DNA of 64,000 nt from Limnephilus marmoratus (Eukaryota; Arthropoda; Insecta; Trichoptera; Limnephilidae), in NCBI GenBank assembly GCA_917880885.1, contig OU862923.1, positions 20,310,770 to 20,374,769 of the forward strand, in the 5' to 3' direction. The notes beneath the pieces were generated by a model that was not told where the DNA came from, did not search any database, and was given only the letters and a program-made list of their open reading frames with translations. This document shows positions 34,240-46,374 of the stretch, one piece after another. The translations under genes and the position numbers were made by a program. Position 1 is the stretch's first letter; each line of letters begins with the position of its first letter.

Positions 34240-34605
34240 TAACATTTTAATTAGGGTGGTGTTTGTCCGGGTCTTGGCGGCGGATGCGTCTGCCGGCCAA
34301 CTGTGTGGCAGGCCGGAGATAACGGAGAGACAGTTAGAGAGAGACTTTTTGACCTCTCCAGCAGGACTCTCTCGGAACATCACCTTGCCCCACAGTGGGA
34401 TTGATGGATTCCTACGTCTGTCACTCCTGGACACACTAACCCTCAGATTCTTTCCCGCCCGTCATACCTATTTTGCTTTCCAAAACTTCTCTCCTTCCTT
34501 TCCTAAAAATACTCTCCACACATCTCCAGCATCTTCAAAGATGACACAGGCCCTTAAGGGAATTATTTTGCTCCTATGGATCTCCTGCGTGGAGCTAATG
34601 TAAAA
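34240..34605 (+). mobile_element. LINE family A-related 3' tail or SINE-like copy
   Basis: Contains GGCGGCGGATGCGTCTGCC, a CCTTCCTTTCC segment, ACACTCTCCACAC-type sequence, a diverged GATGACACAGGCCCT and the GTGGAGCTAATGTAAAAA end. It resembles 38266-38712 and the complement of 48770-49152 but starts further in. The 115-codon frame is not conserved. Confidence 0.6.
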
Positions 34606-34754
34606 ATAGGTACTTTCTTAAAAAACTCTCCTCCCCGCGTTTCTCTCCCGAATTCCCCTTCCACCTTCCCTGTCTTCTCTGCGACCCCCCCCCCCCTCCC
34701 ACCTTCACCCCTCCCCCTCACGGAATCCCGTCGCTCCTACCCTCCCTACTGCTA

Positions 34755-35470
34755 AACTATATGAAATACATAAATTAACACAAACTCGCGCGCCACCTAT
34801 TGTAATTTTTTAATGAAAATTTCATAAAGCCAGAGCTCACCAATATATATAGAAAATTTCGCACAACAAACCACCAAAGTTTCATCGCAATCGAATGAAT
34901 GGTATATGAAATAATTTCATAACGCCATCGTTCACCATTACGTATAGAAACCTTAGTGGGCATGCGTACAACAAATCACCAAAGTTTCACTAATTAAATC
35001 GCAATTGGTTGACTAATTTAGAAACGCGTAAGGGACAAATGAAGAAACCTTATTTTTTATAATATATTAAGATTAATCAATCTGATTAATAATAATCGCC
35101 GAATTGTATTAAGTGCAAAACTTCCGAACGACTGCACCAAATTGGATAAAAAAATTGTGTTCTTTATTGTCAGGACAAGGTTTGTATAAATGAAGCGGTG
35201 AGCTCTGGCATGTGAAATTTGTATACAAAATTGCAATAAGTGGCACGCGAGCTGTTCGAAAACGGAATGTACCGGGACTGAATGTATGGAATGCGGGAGG
35301 GGGGATGGGAACTCGAAAGGGGGGTTCGCGGGGCGGGAGAAGCGGGAGAGGGGAGGGGGGAGTGGGAGAGGAAGGGTAGGCGGAAGGGGAACATGACGAA
35401 TGCAGGGAGAAACAATTTCTTTATTAAGTGGCATAGCAACGCACGCCGGGAACTCGCTAGTAGTGCATAA
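34755..35470 (-). repeat. Dispersed arthropod-type repeat with G-rich block
   Basis: Minus strand opens ACTAGCGAGTTCCCGGCG and ends near TTATAATATATTAAG. It includes a G-rich stretch (35293-35395) shared with 42430-42590, and two related units with GAAACTTTGGTG followed by a TTTGTTGT run. The opening resembles the ACTAGCTGACCCGG family at 50348. The proline-rich minus-strand frames here are by-products of the G-rich block. Class unassigned. Confidence 0.55.
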
Positions 35471-36007
35471 AACCTTCTTTTGATTTAGTGGAACTGCATC
35501 AAAAATCTTAAAGTTTTGATAAAAGTTACCAAGCCAAATAAAGAAGATTACGCCAATATAAATATACGTGTTCTATTATATTATAGGTACCTACTGTGTA
35601 AATTGAAATAAAAATGTGATCGTTCCAATACACATAATATTTTATCTGCTTGATTCCAAGAACAATACAAAATATTGATTCGTTACATTCATTCCTAAAT
35701 TATTTCCTCATGGTCTTTGAGCTTTATTTCGCCAAAGGGAAAATTGAACAGTATCTTCTGATTCGAAACGACTTATTCAAAATGGCGTCAGTGCTTGCTT
35801 TTGATCTGTCTGTAATTTTATCCAAACCGTGTAAGAATATCAATTTTGTCTCAAGCGTTTCACACTCATCATTTTAGGAGGAAAATGTGTCGAGGTCTAA
35901 CAACTAGAGTCGAGATCTGACACATTACAAAAAACCTTTCTGAAGAGGTTCATTTACTTGTCTCAAGTTCTAAAACCAGAAAATACAAAGCAGTAGGTAA
36001 GAAATTA

Positions 36008-36410
36008 AGCAAACTCGAAGGTTAATAATAATAATTCTTTATTGTAGGATGTGAGGAGGATAGTAGAATCCCACACACATATTTATATTTTTACACAGTA
36101 AAAAATAAAATAATCTATTATTATGTGTTCTTGAGGGAGCTCGAGCCCAACGCTCACTCAGGAGTGGCGCTTGGTGCTGGAAGGTTGCGGTCACCACTGT
36201 GTTGTCGGAGGCCATTAGCCGCATCCTGGCTCCAGTGACCCGGTGTCCCATCAGGCTGGCGAATCCATGCAGTCCTAATTCCGTAAATATTGTTGATGCG
36301 TTGCTGTACCTTCTGTATCCAAATATGATTCTGCATGCAGTATTAAATCGAGCTTTCTCTGTATTGACACCATGTTTCAAACGTATACAGGCTAGTCCAG
36401 AATGCATTGA
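36008..36410 (-). mobile_element. LINE family C, reverse transcriptase C-terminal remnant, copy 1
   Basis: Minus strand reads CIRLKHGVNTEKARFNTACR, then IIFGYRRYSNASTIFTELGL, then GHRVTGARMRLMASDN, a post-RT region of a non-LTR element. It ends in ERWARAPSRTHNN, a short 3' untranslated region and a TTATT-type tail (the ATAATAATAA at 36024). Copies lie at 39570-39846 and 49545-50000. Confidence 0.7.
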
Positions 36411-36419
36411 ACAATGTTT

Positions 36420-37690
36420 TTATAAGATTAAATTTGATTAACTTAATTAAAGATTGATCAAGGTTAAGATTAACTGTTTTTAGCGAACATTACATTCCGA
36501 AATCCATGAAGAAAACTCATATGTACCTCACGTGTGGGTTATTATTCTTTTCTTTGCGAGGTTAAAAAATATCAAGTGGAATAGTAGGAAATTGATCTTA
36601 ACCACTCTAGAAATGTCTAGAAACGTCTAGAAACATCTAGAAACGTCTAGAAAAAACTGGAAACGTTGAGGTTGCTTTATATTGTTGTTTATGTGTTGCT
36701 TTGGTCACTTTATAACATCTATGCTATAGGGTAGTTTCCATTCTATTCCGTGGGTGATTCTGGCGTTGAATTTTAAGTTTGATGGGTCCTACAGAAGTTT
36801 AATACCTATCCGTGGCGCATACCAGGTGGTTCAGCGCAAAACCCTATATCAATATGATATTGATCAATCAACTATCAATACTTGCGAGCACGATCCACGA
36901 TTGTCAACAGATATTCCGACTGACGATTGATAAGTTTTAGCGCGGCCTCCATAGTATCAGATAAGTTTCGGTTAAGTGTCAATGTACATATATTTTAAAA
37001 TTATCTGGCTGGTTATTAAAATTTACTGGATATTTGATGAACGTATTGAACTAGCTCTTAAAAATGAAAAAAAAGTCGTATGCGCGATCCGTTGACTTAA
37101 ACATCTTAGACATCTAAGATACAATCAATTTATTCCGAAACGAAAATGGTCGAAATATGAATAAAGATCTCATTTGCTGCCAATGCATTTTTAGGTTAGT
37201 ATTTTAATTCAACATTTCCTATTTTTACTATTTTTACGTAATTGCTTAGCTTAATTGATATTTTAAAGGTATCGATTTTATCGTGCTAGTCCTGAAGAAT
37301 ATCGAAGTAGCGGAAAGTGTAAAATATTTTATTTTCGACAAAAAATTGATGTGATTTGTTTTTAAAGCAATACTAATAGCGACTCCGGCATGTTTATATT
37401 ATGAAACCCTTTCATTAGAAAAAAATAATGTATAAATGTGATGTAAAATAAATAGGCTGATTTGGTAAATTTATGATCGGTCACATTAAATCTATCGCAA
37501 GTTGTACCACTTTGTAGACTCGTTTCCAAATGTGTCGGAATAAAATGGAAATTCTAACTGATATCGAAAATTTATTATTTAAATTGACTCCTGTGTGACT
37601 ACTTATTTCAGAAGTTCTTCGCGTCAATCAAATATTTATGTATCTGCCTGTTAAACAGTCACCCTTTTCTGAATCGTTACGAATTAGCAG
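36420..37690. other. Mostly featureless; short 12-bp repeat
   Basis: At 36607-36655 the motif TCTAGAAACG or TCTAGAAACA is repeated about five times at roughly 11-12 bp. The GAA triplets loosely recall heat-shock elements, but no gene lies nearby. Confidence 0.35.
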
Positions 37691-37692
37691 GT

Positions 37693-37800
37693 CGTGGAAT
37701 TCTTGGCCGAGCGATATATAATAAAGAAGAGCTCGTAGTAATCGGCATACTCGTAGAAGTTGAGTTCAAATCCCAGAGCAAATACAATTTTGTTATGTTG
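37693..37800 (+). repeat. tRNA(Ser/Leu)-like SINE head or pseudogene
   Basis: TTGGCCGAGCGA (about 37703) fits a type II tRNA A box, and GAGTTCAAATCCCAG (about 37762) fits a B box. The 60-bp gap would suit a long variable arm. The acceptor stem is not convincing, so this is probably a SINE or tRNA pseudogene. Confidence 0.5.
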
Positions 37801-38265
37801 ATACGGGTATGCCAGGAACTCAGACACGTAGGTACAATCCCTTACATCCAACTCACAGGACCATTAGTGACACACTAACTATGCTCTCTTGGGAAGCGGT
37901 ACTGCACGAGTGCCATGTGGGGTGTAGGTATTGTAGGTACCACGGAGCCGAGGTTCATTCTCACGTTCTTGTCTTCGTTTGACCCCTCAAACACAGTTTC
38001 ATTTAAACTTTGTTTGTTTTTCTTTCTTGTGAATAATTTAACCTTAAATATTAAAATAATTTTTTATGTTTTATTTGTGAACAATAAAAGATAAAAAATT
38101 CTTAACTATAACTTAACTTAAAATGCATAACTTATTTGACATCTTTGCACGGATTGGTTCAAAGCGTTGCGTTCGCAACCAAGCAACGCGAGTTTAATCA
38201 TACGCAAGCGAAGTTCTCAGTCATTGCATAAGCAATAATTTTGTCTGTTTATATGTAAGTATAAT

Positions 38266-38712
38266 TTGGGAGGCGGATTTGGTTACCGCCGCCCCGGGAA
38301 CCCTTTATTGGATTACCAATACCGCTGCCATAGGTCACCCCAAGTGGTTCGCCAGGGGTTCCCGGGTTCATAGGGTTCATAGAGTTCATTGTCTCTATAG
38401 GTTTTGGCTGCCAATGTGTTTGTCCGCCGACTGTATGGCGATTGGTTGAGGGAGACCTATCTTAGACCTTTTCAACCGGACTCTCCTGACCCATTGCCTT
38501 GCACCGCAGTGCGAGTGATGTCTTATGTCCGTCACTTCTAGACTCTTTGACAGATACCCCTCATACCTCTACCCACCCCTCATACCTTTTTCCTACCCAG
38601 AACTTCCTCTCCTTCCTTTCCCTAAAAAGACCCTCCACAAAGCATCCCCAAAGATGACATAGACCCTGAAGGATTTTTTTTCCTCAGGGCCTCCTGTGTG
38701 AAGCTAGTGTAA
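38266..38712 (+). mobile_element. SINE-like element sharing LINE family A 3' tail, copy 1
   Basis: Begins GGGAGGCGGATTTGG, includes GCCGCCCCGGGAACC, and ends CCTCAGGGCCTCCTGTGTG, then a GTGTAAAAAA tail. The same 5' start occurs on the minus strand at 49152, so the unit of about 445 bp has a defined start. The 3' 110 bp match the tail of LINE family A. It is either a SINE using that LINE or a consistently truncated relative. Confidence 0.6.
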
Positions 38713-39569
38713 AAAAAAATAAAAAGTAAGGAGAATTTAAACATTGTCATAGATCCCAAAATTATGTATATATTTAAATAAAGAAGAGTATCTGTGGTGA
38801 ACGGGTGGGCGGCATGGCTTTGATTTACAAATCTAATGTTTTAATCCTAGATTCGTGACGGTTTTCACTCTTGACCTTCAAAGTAAGAGTAAGGTCACTA
38901 TCTCCATGAGAATTTATTACCCTATCCCCTTTCCCACCCCCAATCAGGATATTGATACTTATTAATGAAATTTTGAACACTCGACATTCAAAATAAGAGG
39001 AAAATTTCTCTCTACCTTCATCTGCTTTCGAAAAATTTTGCAGATAGCCTGGGCAACTCCGGGGACTTCAGTTAGTATGTTTGGATTACTCTTTTGAAAA
39101 TCCTTAATTAAAAAAAAAGTTTACACTATTTTTCATTCTACGATATAACTTCATATACCTTTTCATTAGATAAAAAATCTGGTAGGTAGGTTTGTAGGTA
39201 TATGTTTTACCGCGGTAATTGGCTCTTAGCCGACGCATTCTAAGGCTCCGTATATACAATACAAACACCGCTTACGGTTGCTTTGTTTCTTTCTCATAAT
39301 TCGTGGTTCTGCTCGTGCATTTTTCTCCTATTTATACGCAGCGTTACAGTCGGCCACCGGAAAGCCGGTATATGTTTTTTTTTTAAATTTAAATTCTCAC
39401 TTTTAGGTATGTGAATGTTCAATATTGTATCTATGTCTCCGTGACAATCGAATGGCTTGATTAACAAAATAATTAAGTACGTTTTTTTTATTATCACAAC
39501 ATTGAACATTCTCAGATTTCTGACTATCCTAAATGGAGTTTTAATGCGGATATAATAAACTAATGGTCG

Positions 39570-39846
39570 TCGATAACACGGTGCTGACCGCAGCCTTCCA
39601 GCACCTAGCGCCACTCCCGAGTGAGCGCTGGGCCCGAGCTCACTCAAAACCACGCCCATATAATAATTGATTATTATTATTTTTTCCTTTTTCTATTCTG
39701 TGTACTTATTTCTTTACTTAAAAGTTACTGTGAAAATATGTATAACTATAAGGGACGTGTGGGATTGCACCAACATCCCCACATCCTGGAATACAACATT
39801 ATCATCATTTTCATCATAATAATAAAATATTATATAATAATATAAA
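39570..39846 (+). mobile_element. LINE family C 3' end, copy 2
   Basis: Plus-strand counterpart of 36008-36250: CAGCACCTAGCGCCACTCCC, GAGCTCACTCAAAACCACGC, GGACGTGTGGGATTGCACC and an ATAATAATA tail (39817-39846). Confidence 0.65.
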
Positions 39847-40149
39847 TTAAGGAAGTATTTTTTTCTGTAAGACTTGTAGATTTACATCTTAGTAAAGAAC
39901 TGAAAATGAAATTATTAGTGTATTTTTTTACTTCGATTGTTTGGCTGGTTATTTCCACTCTTTTATTTTCCCTTCTCCTTTTTACCTCGCAACATTTCAA
40001 AATTAATGTGCAACATTCTTACATTTTCTAAGTACCTCTTATTTGAGTTTCACGTACTTAAAAGTTTCCTTTTGTTCTTAGTTTATAAATGTATTAGTGA
40101 GGACACTATTGTTTTAATTATACGTTGGTTATAGGGACTTGCAAATTCT

Positions 40150-41003
40150 TAATGAAATAATTAAAAACACTTTGTTTTTACCACGATAATCTTTTTATAA
40201 AAAGTCAACATGTTTCAAGATGTTCTCTTCAACGATGTTCTTTTCATCAGGACCAAAGATATTCAAATACAGAAGGAGATATGCTATGGTGTCCGCTATA
40301 ACTGTCGCCGGACTACGCGCTAATTAGCGTAGTTTTCATACAAAGAGAATTTGTTCATTTCGTTGATTTTTTGAAAATGTTCATTAATATTGGTTAACAA
40401 TATATTTTGAATACGGAAAGAATTCGTTCATTTAGTTTAACGTTCGTTTGGTTTATTCGTTAATTATTTGTTCTTTTAGTTTATTTGTTAATTGGTAAAC
40501 AATATCGGCGACACTCGGAAGCGCAGACCCACATAGTAAAAACAGCAGATAGCACATCTACTTATATTTCAATATCTTTGATCAGGACATTATATGTACT
40601 AAAACTAAAAGATCAAATATAGAAAGACCAGCGTGGGTAGAAATGGAAGTAGTGGGGGAGAAGAAATATGGAAAGGGGAGGTGCTTAGAAGATCAACAAG
40701 GGGAAAGGGGGAGGTGGAAAGGGGGGTGCTTAGAAGAACAAAGACAAAAAATTACAATGGAAATATGTTTAAGATAGGGTTATTCACAAAATTAATTTGA
40801 TTGTTAATACTATTTAAATTTCTATTGAAATTTTGCCTAATTTCTAATATTTCTAAAAGATCTAAGTGAAAATCACTAACTTTAGTGTGTACAATTTTAA
40901 AACCAGGGTTTTTAATTATTTCATGAATAAAATGGTGCCACAAAGTAAATTTGCAAAATTTGAAAAAAATTAAGTTCTCTTTGTTGTATATAAACAAATT
41001 CAT
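40150..41003 (-). mobile_element. Decayed Penelope-like element, copy 2
   Basis: Minus strand: a C-terminal frame (41003-40752) reading FHLDLLEILEIRQNFNRNLN and VNNPILNIFPL at its end, closely parallel to the fragment at 18248-18454. It is followed by about 490 bp of 3' sequence, a decayed hammerhead and a GTGGTAAAAACAAAGTG box (complement of about 40168-40185). An in-frame run upstream of FHLDL no longer resembles the family. Confidence 0.65.
40197..40262 (-). ncRNA. Decayed hammerhead ribozyme
   Basis: Minus strand keeps GUC, CUGAUGA, GAAA, stem III ACAUGU, U and GAC. The stem II arms read GAACAUC on both sides instead of being complementary, so it probably cannot fold. Confidence 0.45.
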
Positions 41004-41039
41004 TGGAAGTGTTTAATGGTTTTATTTATTCAATAAAGT

Positions 41040-42060
41040 ATTTTCGATTCGTTTTTGTTCATTAATAGAAATATCAATTATTCTTCGTTAAGAGAAATAC
41101 ACATAAATTCAATAACCGGCTAAATAAATATAGTGTCGGTTAAGATCGTCGTCAAAAGTACACGTTCTGTTCGTTAATAGAAATATTCAATAATTCTTTG
41201 TTAAGAGAAATTTATGTAAATCTACTAAATAAATATAATGTCAGTTAAGATTGTCGTCAAAAAGGAGGTACGCATTATTTATTCAGTCTTGTTAAATATT
41301 TTTATTGCTGCTTTCATGAATCTGTTTGCCCTGAAATGAAATTGTTGAATTGGATTTTACCACAAATTACGGATACTGTTTTCTGTTAAAATTATAAAAT
41401 AATAAAGCAATATGTTGTACGTACCACTTAAAATATATTATTTGCGGTATAAAATAGGGTCTGCCTCATATGAAAATATAAAATAATATTTGTTCTTTAT
41501 TCTGTAATAGCAGTTAAAATAAACATTATTCTCATTGTTCAATACATATATTTCTAAATTATTTTAATGGAAATGTCCATCCTGTTGATACTTTGGTTTG
41601 ATAAATATAGTATTTGCAAATATTCCTTGAGACCAGCCAATATCATTTTCATGGTCATGATTTATGATGCTAGCGTATCTATTTGACCATTTGTTGTGGT
41701 ACCTATAATAAATAATAATAATAAACCTTTATTTATCAATAGACTTTTACAGCTTTATACATTTGGTTCATTTTCATTTATTCTATTGTCAAAAAGATCA
41801 CTGCTCAGTTATACATTTAGGATTTCTCCTGGAATGTAGCTGGTTTTCAGCAGTGCCTCTAATGTAATGTAATAAAGTACACAAAACAAATAATTAAATT
41901 AAATTAAAAAAAATAATTAAAATTGGAATATATTAAAAAATAGACGATTAATAAATAAAAAATAATTAAGTCAATTTTCCAATTTAACACATAAAGTATA
42001 ATACAATATAAATAATTAAAAAAATAATAATAATAAAATTTATAACGTATATCAGAATTC
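41040..42060. other. AT-rich; possible LINE tail
   Basis: At 41708-41900 (minus) a TTATTATTATTTATTATAG run precedes a segment with AATAAAGGTTTATT-like sequence. It could be the 3' end of the LINE remnant at 42720, interrupted by later insertions. The rest is A-rich simple sequence. Confidence 0.3.
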
Positions 42061-42064
42061 CAAA

Positions 42065-42600
42065 TAAAGCAAATAATCTTATATGTAAAAATGAATCGCT
42101 GAATGTGTTGCTAAGCGCAAATCTCGAGAGCAGCTGAACCGATTTCGCTAATTCTTTTTTTTAAATATTCCTTGAAGTACGATCACACGTTTGACAGTTC
42201 GCGTGTTTGAGAATGACATTTTGCAAAACAATTTTGTTAAATCAGGATTCCGTTTTTGAAAATCTTTGATAAATTTATTTAAAGTAGGAATTTCCCTAAT
42301 AGTTTGAACCGAATCAAGAATCTTGGTATTTTAAATAGGTACCTATGTTAGGTACCAAATTTAATATACATGAAAAATGGAAATTTGAATAAAAATTGTA
42401 AAAGGTGGCACGCGGGCTGTTTAAAAACTGAATGTACTGGGATTGAATATATGGAACCTGGGAGGGGGAGGGGGGACCTGGGAGGGGGGAGGGGAACTCG
42501 GAAGGGGGGTTCGCGGAAAGGGGAAGGGGGGGAGTGGAGTGGAGAGGGGGGAGGGGAACTCGGGAGGGGGGTTCGCGGGACGGGGAAATTCAAATACATA
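42065..42600. repeat. Dispersed repeat fragments with G-rich block
   Basis: 42085-42155 (GAATGTGTTGCTAAGCGC, GAGCAGCTGAACCGATTTCG) is a common arthropod repeat motif. 42410-42590 is G-rich and shares GTGGCACGCGRGCTGTT and ACTCGRRAGGGGGGTTCGCGG with 35245-35330. Confidence 0.5.
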
Positions 42601-42719
42601 ATATAATCAAATTAAATATAAAATATAATTAATTCAAATACAAAATACAATCAAAATGAACAATAAAATCAAATCAAAAACAAAAACACAAGTAGGCATT
42701 TCTTCAATTGCAAATTTTA

Positions 42720-42961
42720 TCAATTAAGATATTGTGTTGTTGACTGCATAGTCAGCAACCATTCGCCGCAGAGCTTCTTGAAGCACTGCAACGATGTCGA
42801 TATTCGAAAAGAGAGTGGTATTTTATTCCAAAGTTTTGATGATGAATAGCTGAAACTACCCTAAAATACAGCAGTTTTACGTCTCGGGGGAATGAGTAAA
42901 TGGTCCCTTTGTCGTGTACTGTGTGCATGCGAGTCACGGGACCACTGCGTCTGTTAAACAA
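42720..42961 (-). pseudogene. LINE family D reverse transcriptase C-terminus, decayed
   Basis: Minus strand ending in TGA at 42722-42720. It reads SYSSSKLWNKIPLSFRIS, then TSLQCFKKLCGEWLL, the usual last domain of CR1-like reverse transcriptases. An in-frame TAG lies just upstream (AVF-stop-GSF), and the more N-terminal part is in another frame. It is unrelated in sequence to families A-C. Confidence 0.65.
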
Positions 42962-42965
42962 ATGG

Positions 42966-44760
42966 GAAGAAACCTATCGATGTAACTTTTCCAGTAATTC
43001 AAAGAACACACGCAATAGGCCACTTGCTTGGATTTCACTTGGAAAAAATCATGTGGATAGTTTTTTTTACTAAGATTACGAAAATGTTAGCAAAAATTGT
43101 TAGATATGTACAGTTTTTGTTTATTTTTAAATAAATAAATCCATTATTTGGGCTCGTGACGTCACTACATGAAAATGTCCCGTCTCCGAAAATGTTCCAA
43201 TTAATTTTGTAAAATTCCACACTGATTTATTTTTTTAATATGGCATCACTTTGATTTCAGGCGGATTTTTGAACTCATTCACTAGATTTATTGTTTGTTC
43301 TCTGCGAACTTATCATTTGGTTCGACTTTTTGACAGATGTTCTGAAGAGAACCCCGTACATTTAATGATGTACGGGGTTCTCTCCAGAACGTGAAGATGA
43401 TGTCGGTACGTGTTTTAGAAGTATAATGATTATGGTGCTGATTTTAACAAAATGACATTTTATAATATTCTTATTATTATTATAATTTACAAGTACAAGT
43501 ATATTACATTGAATTTAGTAATATTATAGACGCTGTACATTATAATGATTTATGATCAATAAGATGGATCAAGGAAAAAAAATATTTATGAGATGTAATA
43601 TTTTTGGTATGCCTCGTTATTCTCATGTGCCATTCGTGTGGAAAAGGTTATTTTTTATTTTAAATGATTTTCGGCTATGTAATTATCGTTTTTTCACACC
43701 TATATTAAAATTATGGTCTGTCTTTTCGGTTTATAAAAAATGGTCTGATTTTCCGGATTGAAATTTTCAAAAAATCCCCAGGGTTTCAAAAATACGATAA
43801 AAAAAAACTGAATGTCTTAGAATGTTTGCCTAAACGGGAAATTTTTTTTAAAAAATGTGATGCATGTGTCTTAAAAAATAACAATTCATTCAATTTAATT
43901 AAAATTTCGTAAAAACACTTTTGATTGAATTACAAAAAAAGTTTACTTATCCTAGTATTTCGATTGCTGGCTAATGCGAATAATCTAACATTTTAGTTCC
44001 TAGGCTGTAAAATAAGTTGGGAGTAAATTAATATTTTATTCGGTTGCATTAACTTTTCATGAAGTAATAATAAATTTATTTTTTACTCGGTCATCCCCGT
44101 CGTTATCTATTATTCTTGCTGAACGAACCAGCATGTATTTCGCAGACCTTAAAATGAATAAAGCGTAATGTTAACACCATAGAATAAAAGTTAAGTATAG
44201 GTACTTTCCCCGTTCGTTTGCCAACACGCCATAGGTCATTAATTCACTTACCCTTTAAAAATATTTATAAAATAAATATCCTTAAGATGAAGCCATAGTA
44301 AATAATGCAAAATCATATGTTTTTGTTTTTGAAAATTTGATCGCTTAGAAGTATTAGAGATGCGTGTAGAACATACCTTGGCCCTTAAAAAATCGGTCAT
44401 TTTTTTATAAGTCTTTTAATAAGCCTGTAAAAAATATAGTGTAAGGTCCATAAAAAACACTTTCAAGTCCAAACTCTCCTATTTATAAACCCCTTTTGGG
44501 ATAACCTTTTATTGTATAATGTAACAAATTTAGTTTATTTTATAATAATGACATTTACGCCCAAACTTCCCAAATTAAAATAAAATATGCATTTTCGCGT
44601 TGTTATTTTACAATACGGCCGCTAGGCGACGAATTTGATTTTTCAAAGTGAACCCTATGGCGTCCACCGAAGAACTACTGACTACGTCACATCTATTTCG
44701 TATCAGTCACGCCCCGGCCGGAGCGGGAGATGGACGTATGGTTCCGCGTCGATTGATTTC
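42966..44760. other. AT-rich DNA, nothing recognised outside the hairpin
   Basis: Apart from the hairpin at 43339-43390, no frames or repeats stand out. 44590-44760 is CpG-richer and promoter-like, but the frame that follows at 44801-45007 has no recognisable domain. Confidence 0.35.
43339..43390. repeat. Near-perfect short hairpin
   Basis: The arms GTTCTGAAGAGAACCCCGTA and, in reverse complement, GTTCTGGAGAGAACCCCGTA continue through CAT, giving 23 positions with one mismatch around a 6-nt loop. It could be a miRNA-like precursor, a very short foldback element or a terminator-like structure. Nothing nearby decides. Confidence 0.7.
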
Positions 44761-45056
44761 GTGAAATCAATTTTAAATTTTCGTTTTATTAAAATAAACA
44801 ATGCGTAAAAAAGGAGTTAATGTTTTTTACAGGTTTTTAAGAAATCAACCTGTAAAAAAAACTCAATTACCTTTTCCAACCTTTCCAAAAGCTTTTTCTC
44901 AAGTATTTTCAAACTCCTCCCAGGGGTGTGAATTCCGATTTCGATTTTTCCCTGGACTTTTGGATCGCCTTAATAACCTCTTAAAGTTTCTTCTATTCAA
45001 TTCATAAAAAAATAATGGTTAAAATTAAGCACCTTCGCAGAAGTAGATACTATCTA

Positions 45057-45410
45057 GAAAACGGGCGGTCCGTTTGATAGATTTTCATATATTAACACTG
45101 ATTGCAATATTTAGGGCACAGGCGTCGGGTGGGAATGCTGTCCTTCTTCTACCGGTATTTCAATAGCACAGTCGGAAAACACGCCAAACGCCCGTCAAAC
45201 ATTTGTACACAGTTGACATTTGTCACATGAGAATGGGTCATTCTTGAGTTCAACAGCTTGGCTGTGGAATGGTATCCCCCCCTCCTACAACAGGTTCACT
45301 TGCGTCCTTTCCATAGAAAGACCTTCCACACATCCCAAAAATGTTACAGCATCCCCAAAAATTACACTGGCCCCGAGGGCAATTATTTTATCTGTGGTGT
45401 AATGTAAAAA
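45057..45410 (+). mobile_element. LINE family A, short decayed 3' copy
   Basis: Aligns with 16106-16555 with deletions: AAACGGGCGGTCCGTTTGAT, ACATTTGTACAC, CACATGAGAA and the final AATGTAAAAAAAA. The frame is broken. Confidence 0.75.
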
Positions 45411-45415
45411 AAATA

Positions 45416-46370
45416 CCTATCTGTTATCATGTTATTAAATTCTAACAGATTGATTTTCCTGGACCCTTAACATATTAATCTTCTTCGCAATCTGAAATCA
45501 ATTATTTTCGTCCAGTATCTACCCTGATTATTTATCCATTCCATTGTTCCGAGTCAATTGCCATTCAAATTAAATAATTCACTTGTCCTTTCAATACTCG
45601 ACTCCACTTATTCGAGTTTCAAGAATGGTTGGAGCAATAGAAATAAATTATTCTTCGTGCTACTCAAGTTTCAACCCGAATTTCCGAACTCCTAATCAAT
45701 TAGAAGTTAATGTGTATGTGATTGCTTCAATTTCAATTTCCTATTGATAACATTCGAACGCCTCGAACGAGGGTACCAAATACTCGGCCGAATTGATCTT
45801 CAAATATAATTGTTCCTTTGTTTTCGAACTTAGAAATTATTAAACTTGTGATCATCGAATTTCCTAACACATGGCTCGCCAAACATCCAGTGGGAATGAA
45901 TTGAATTCTAATATAAATTACCAACTTCTCGGGCATTTCCGTCTAAATTCTCTCTCCGTCTATAATATTATTTGGCTGAAGTTTTTCACAGACCACAAAT
46001 CTTTTATTCGGTTTTTCAGAGTGGCATGGCTCGCGAAATTTTGTGAAAGTTTATAATTTAAGTAGATATGATTTATTGCTTACAGTCGTAGATAAAATTC
46101 GGTCAACAATTTTTTTCACAACGGAGAAACCTAATCTATCTCTTCTTCAGGTTTTGTAACCGTGCGGGCACATAATACATTTTTATTGGATGATAAATTG
46201 TATTAGAGGAATTAAATCGCCACCGGTTCGGGTCCATCTATACGCTGCGATTTGCACGCGCAATCAGTGCGTGCAAAATTTTGTACAAAAAACACGATAA
46301 GTGGAGTACGCGCATCCGTGCGACGGTGTTTTGTATGCGCAGTTTGTGCAAAGTTTTATTTTTATTATTA
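45416..46370. other. Nothing recognised
   Basis: AT-rich, with two short overlapping frames at 45733-46056. No domain or repeat seen. Confidence 0.35.
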
Positions 46371-46374
46371 TTTT

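Noticed and set aside
35057..35439. Proline-rich minus-strand frames of 89-125 codons
   Set aside because: They are the complement of a G-rich dispersed repeat that also occurs at 42.4-42.6 kb; the frames are not conserved between copies.
38790..38875. tRNA-like SINE at GGTGAACGGGTGGGCGGCATGG
   Set aside because: The A-box resemblance is weak and no proper B box follows.
46090..46160. Another hammerhead (minus strand, CCTGAAGAAGAGA)
   Set aside because: CUGAAGA is present, but stem II does not pair and GAAA is misplaced.
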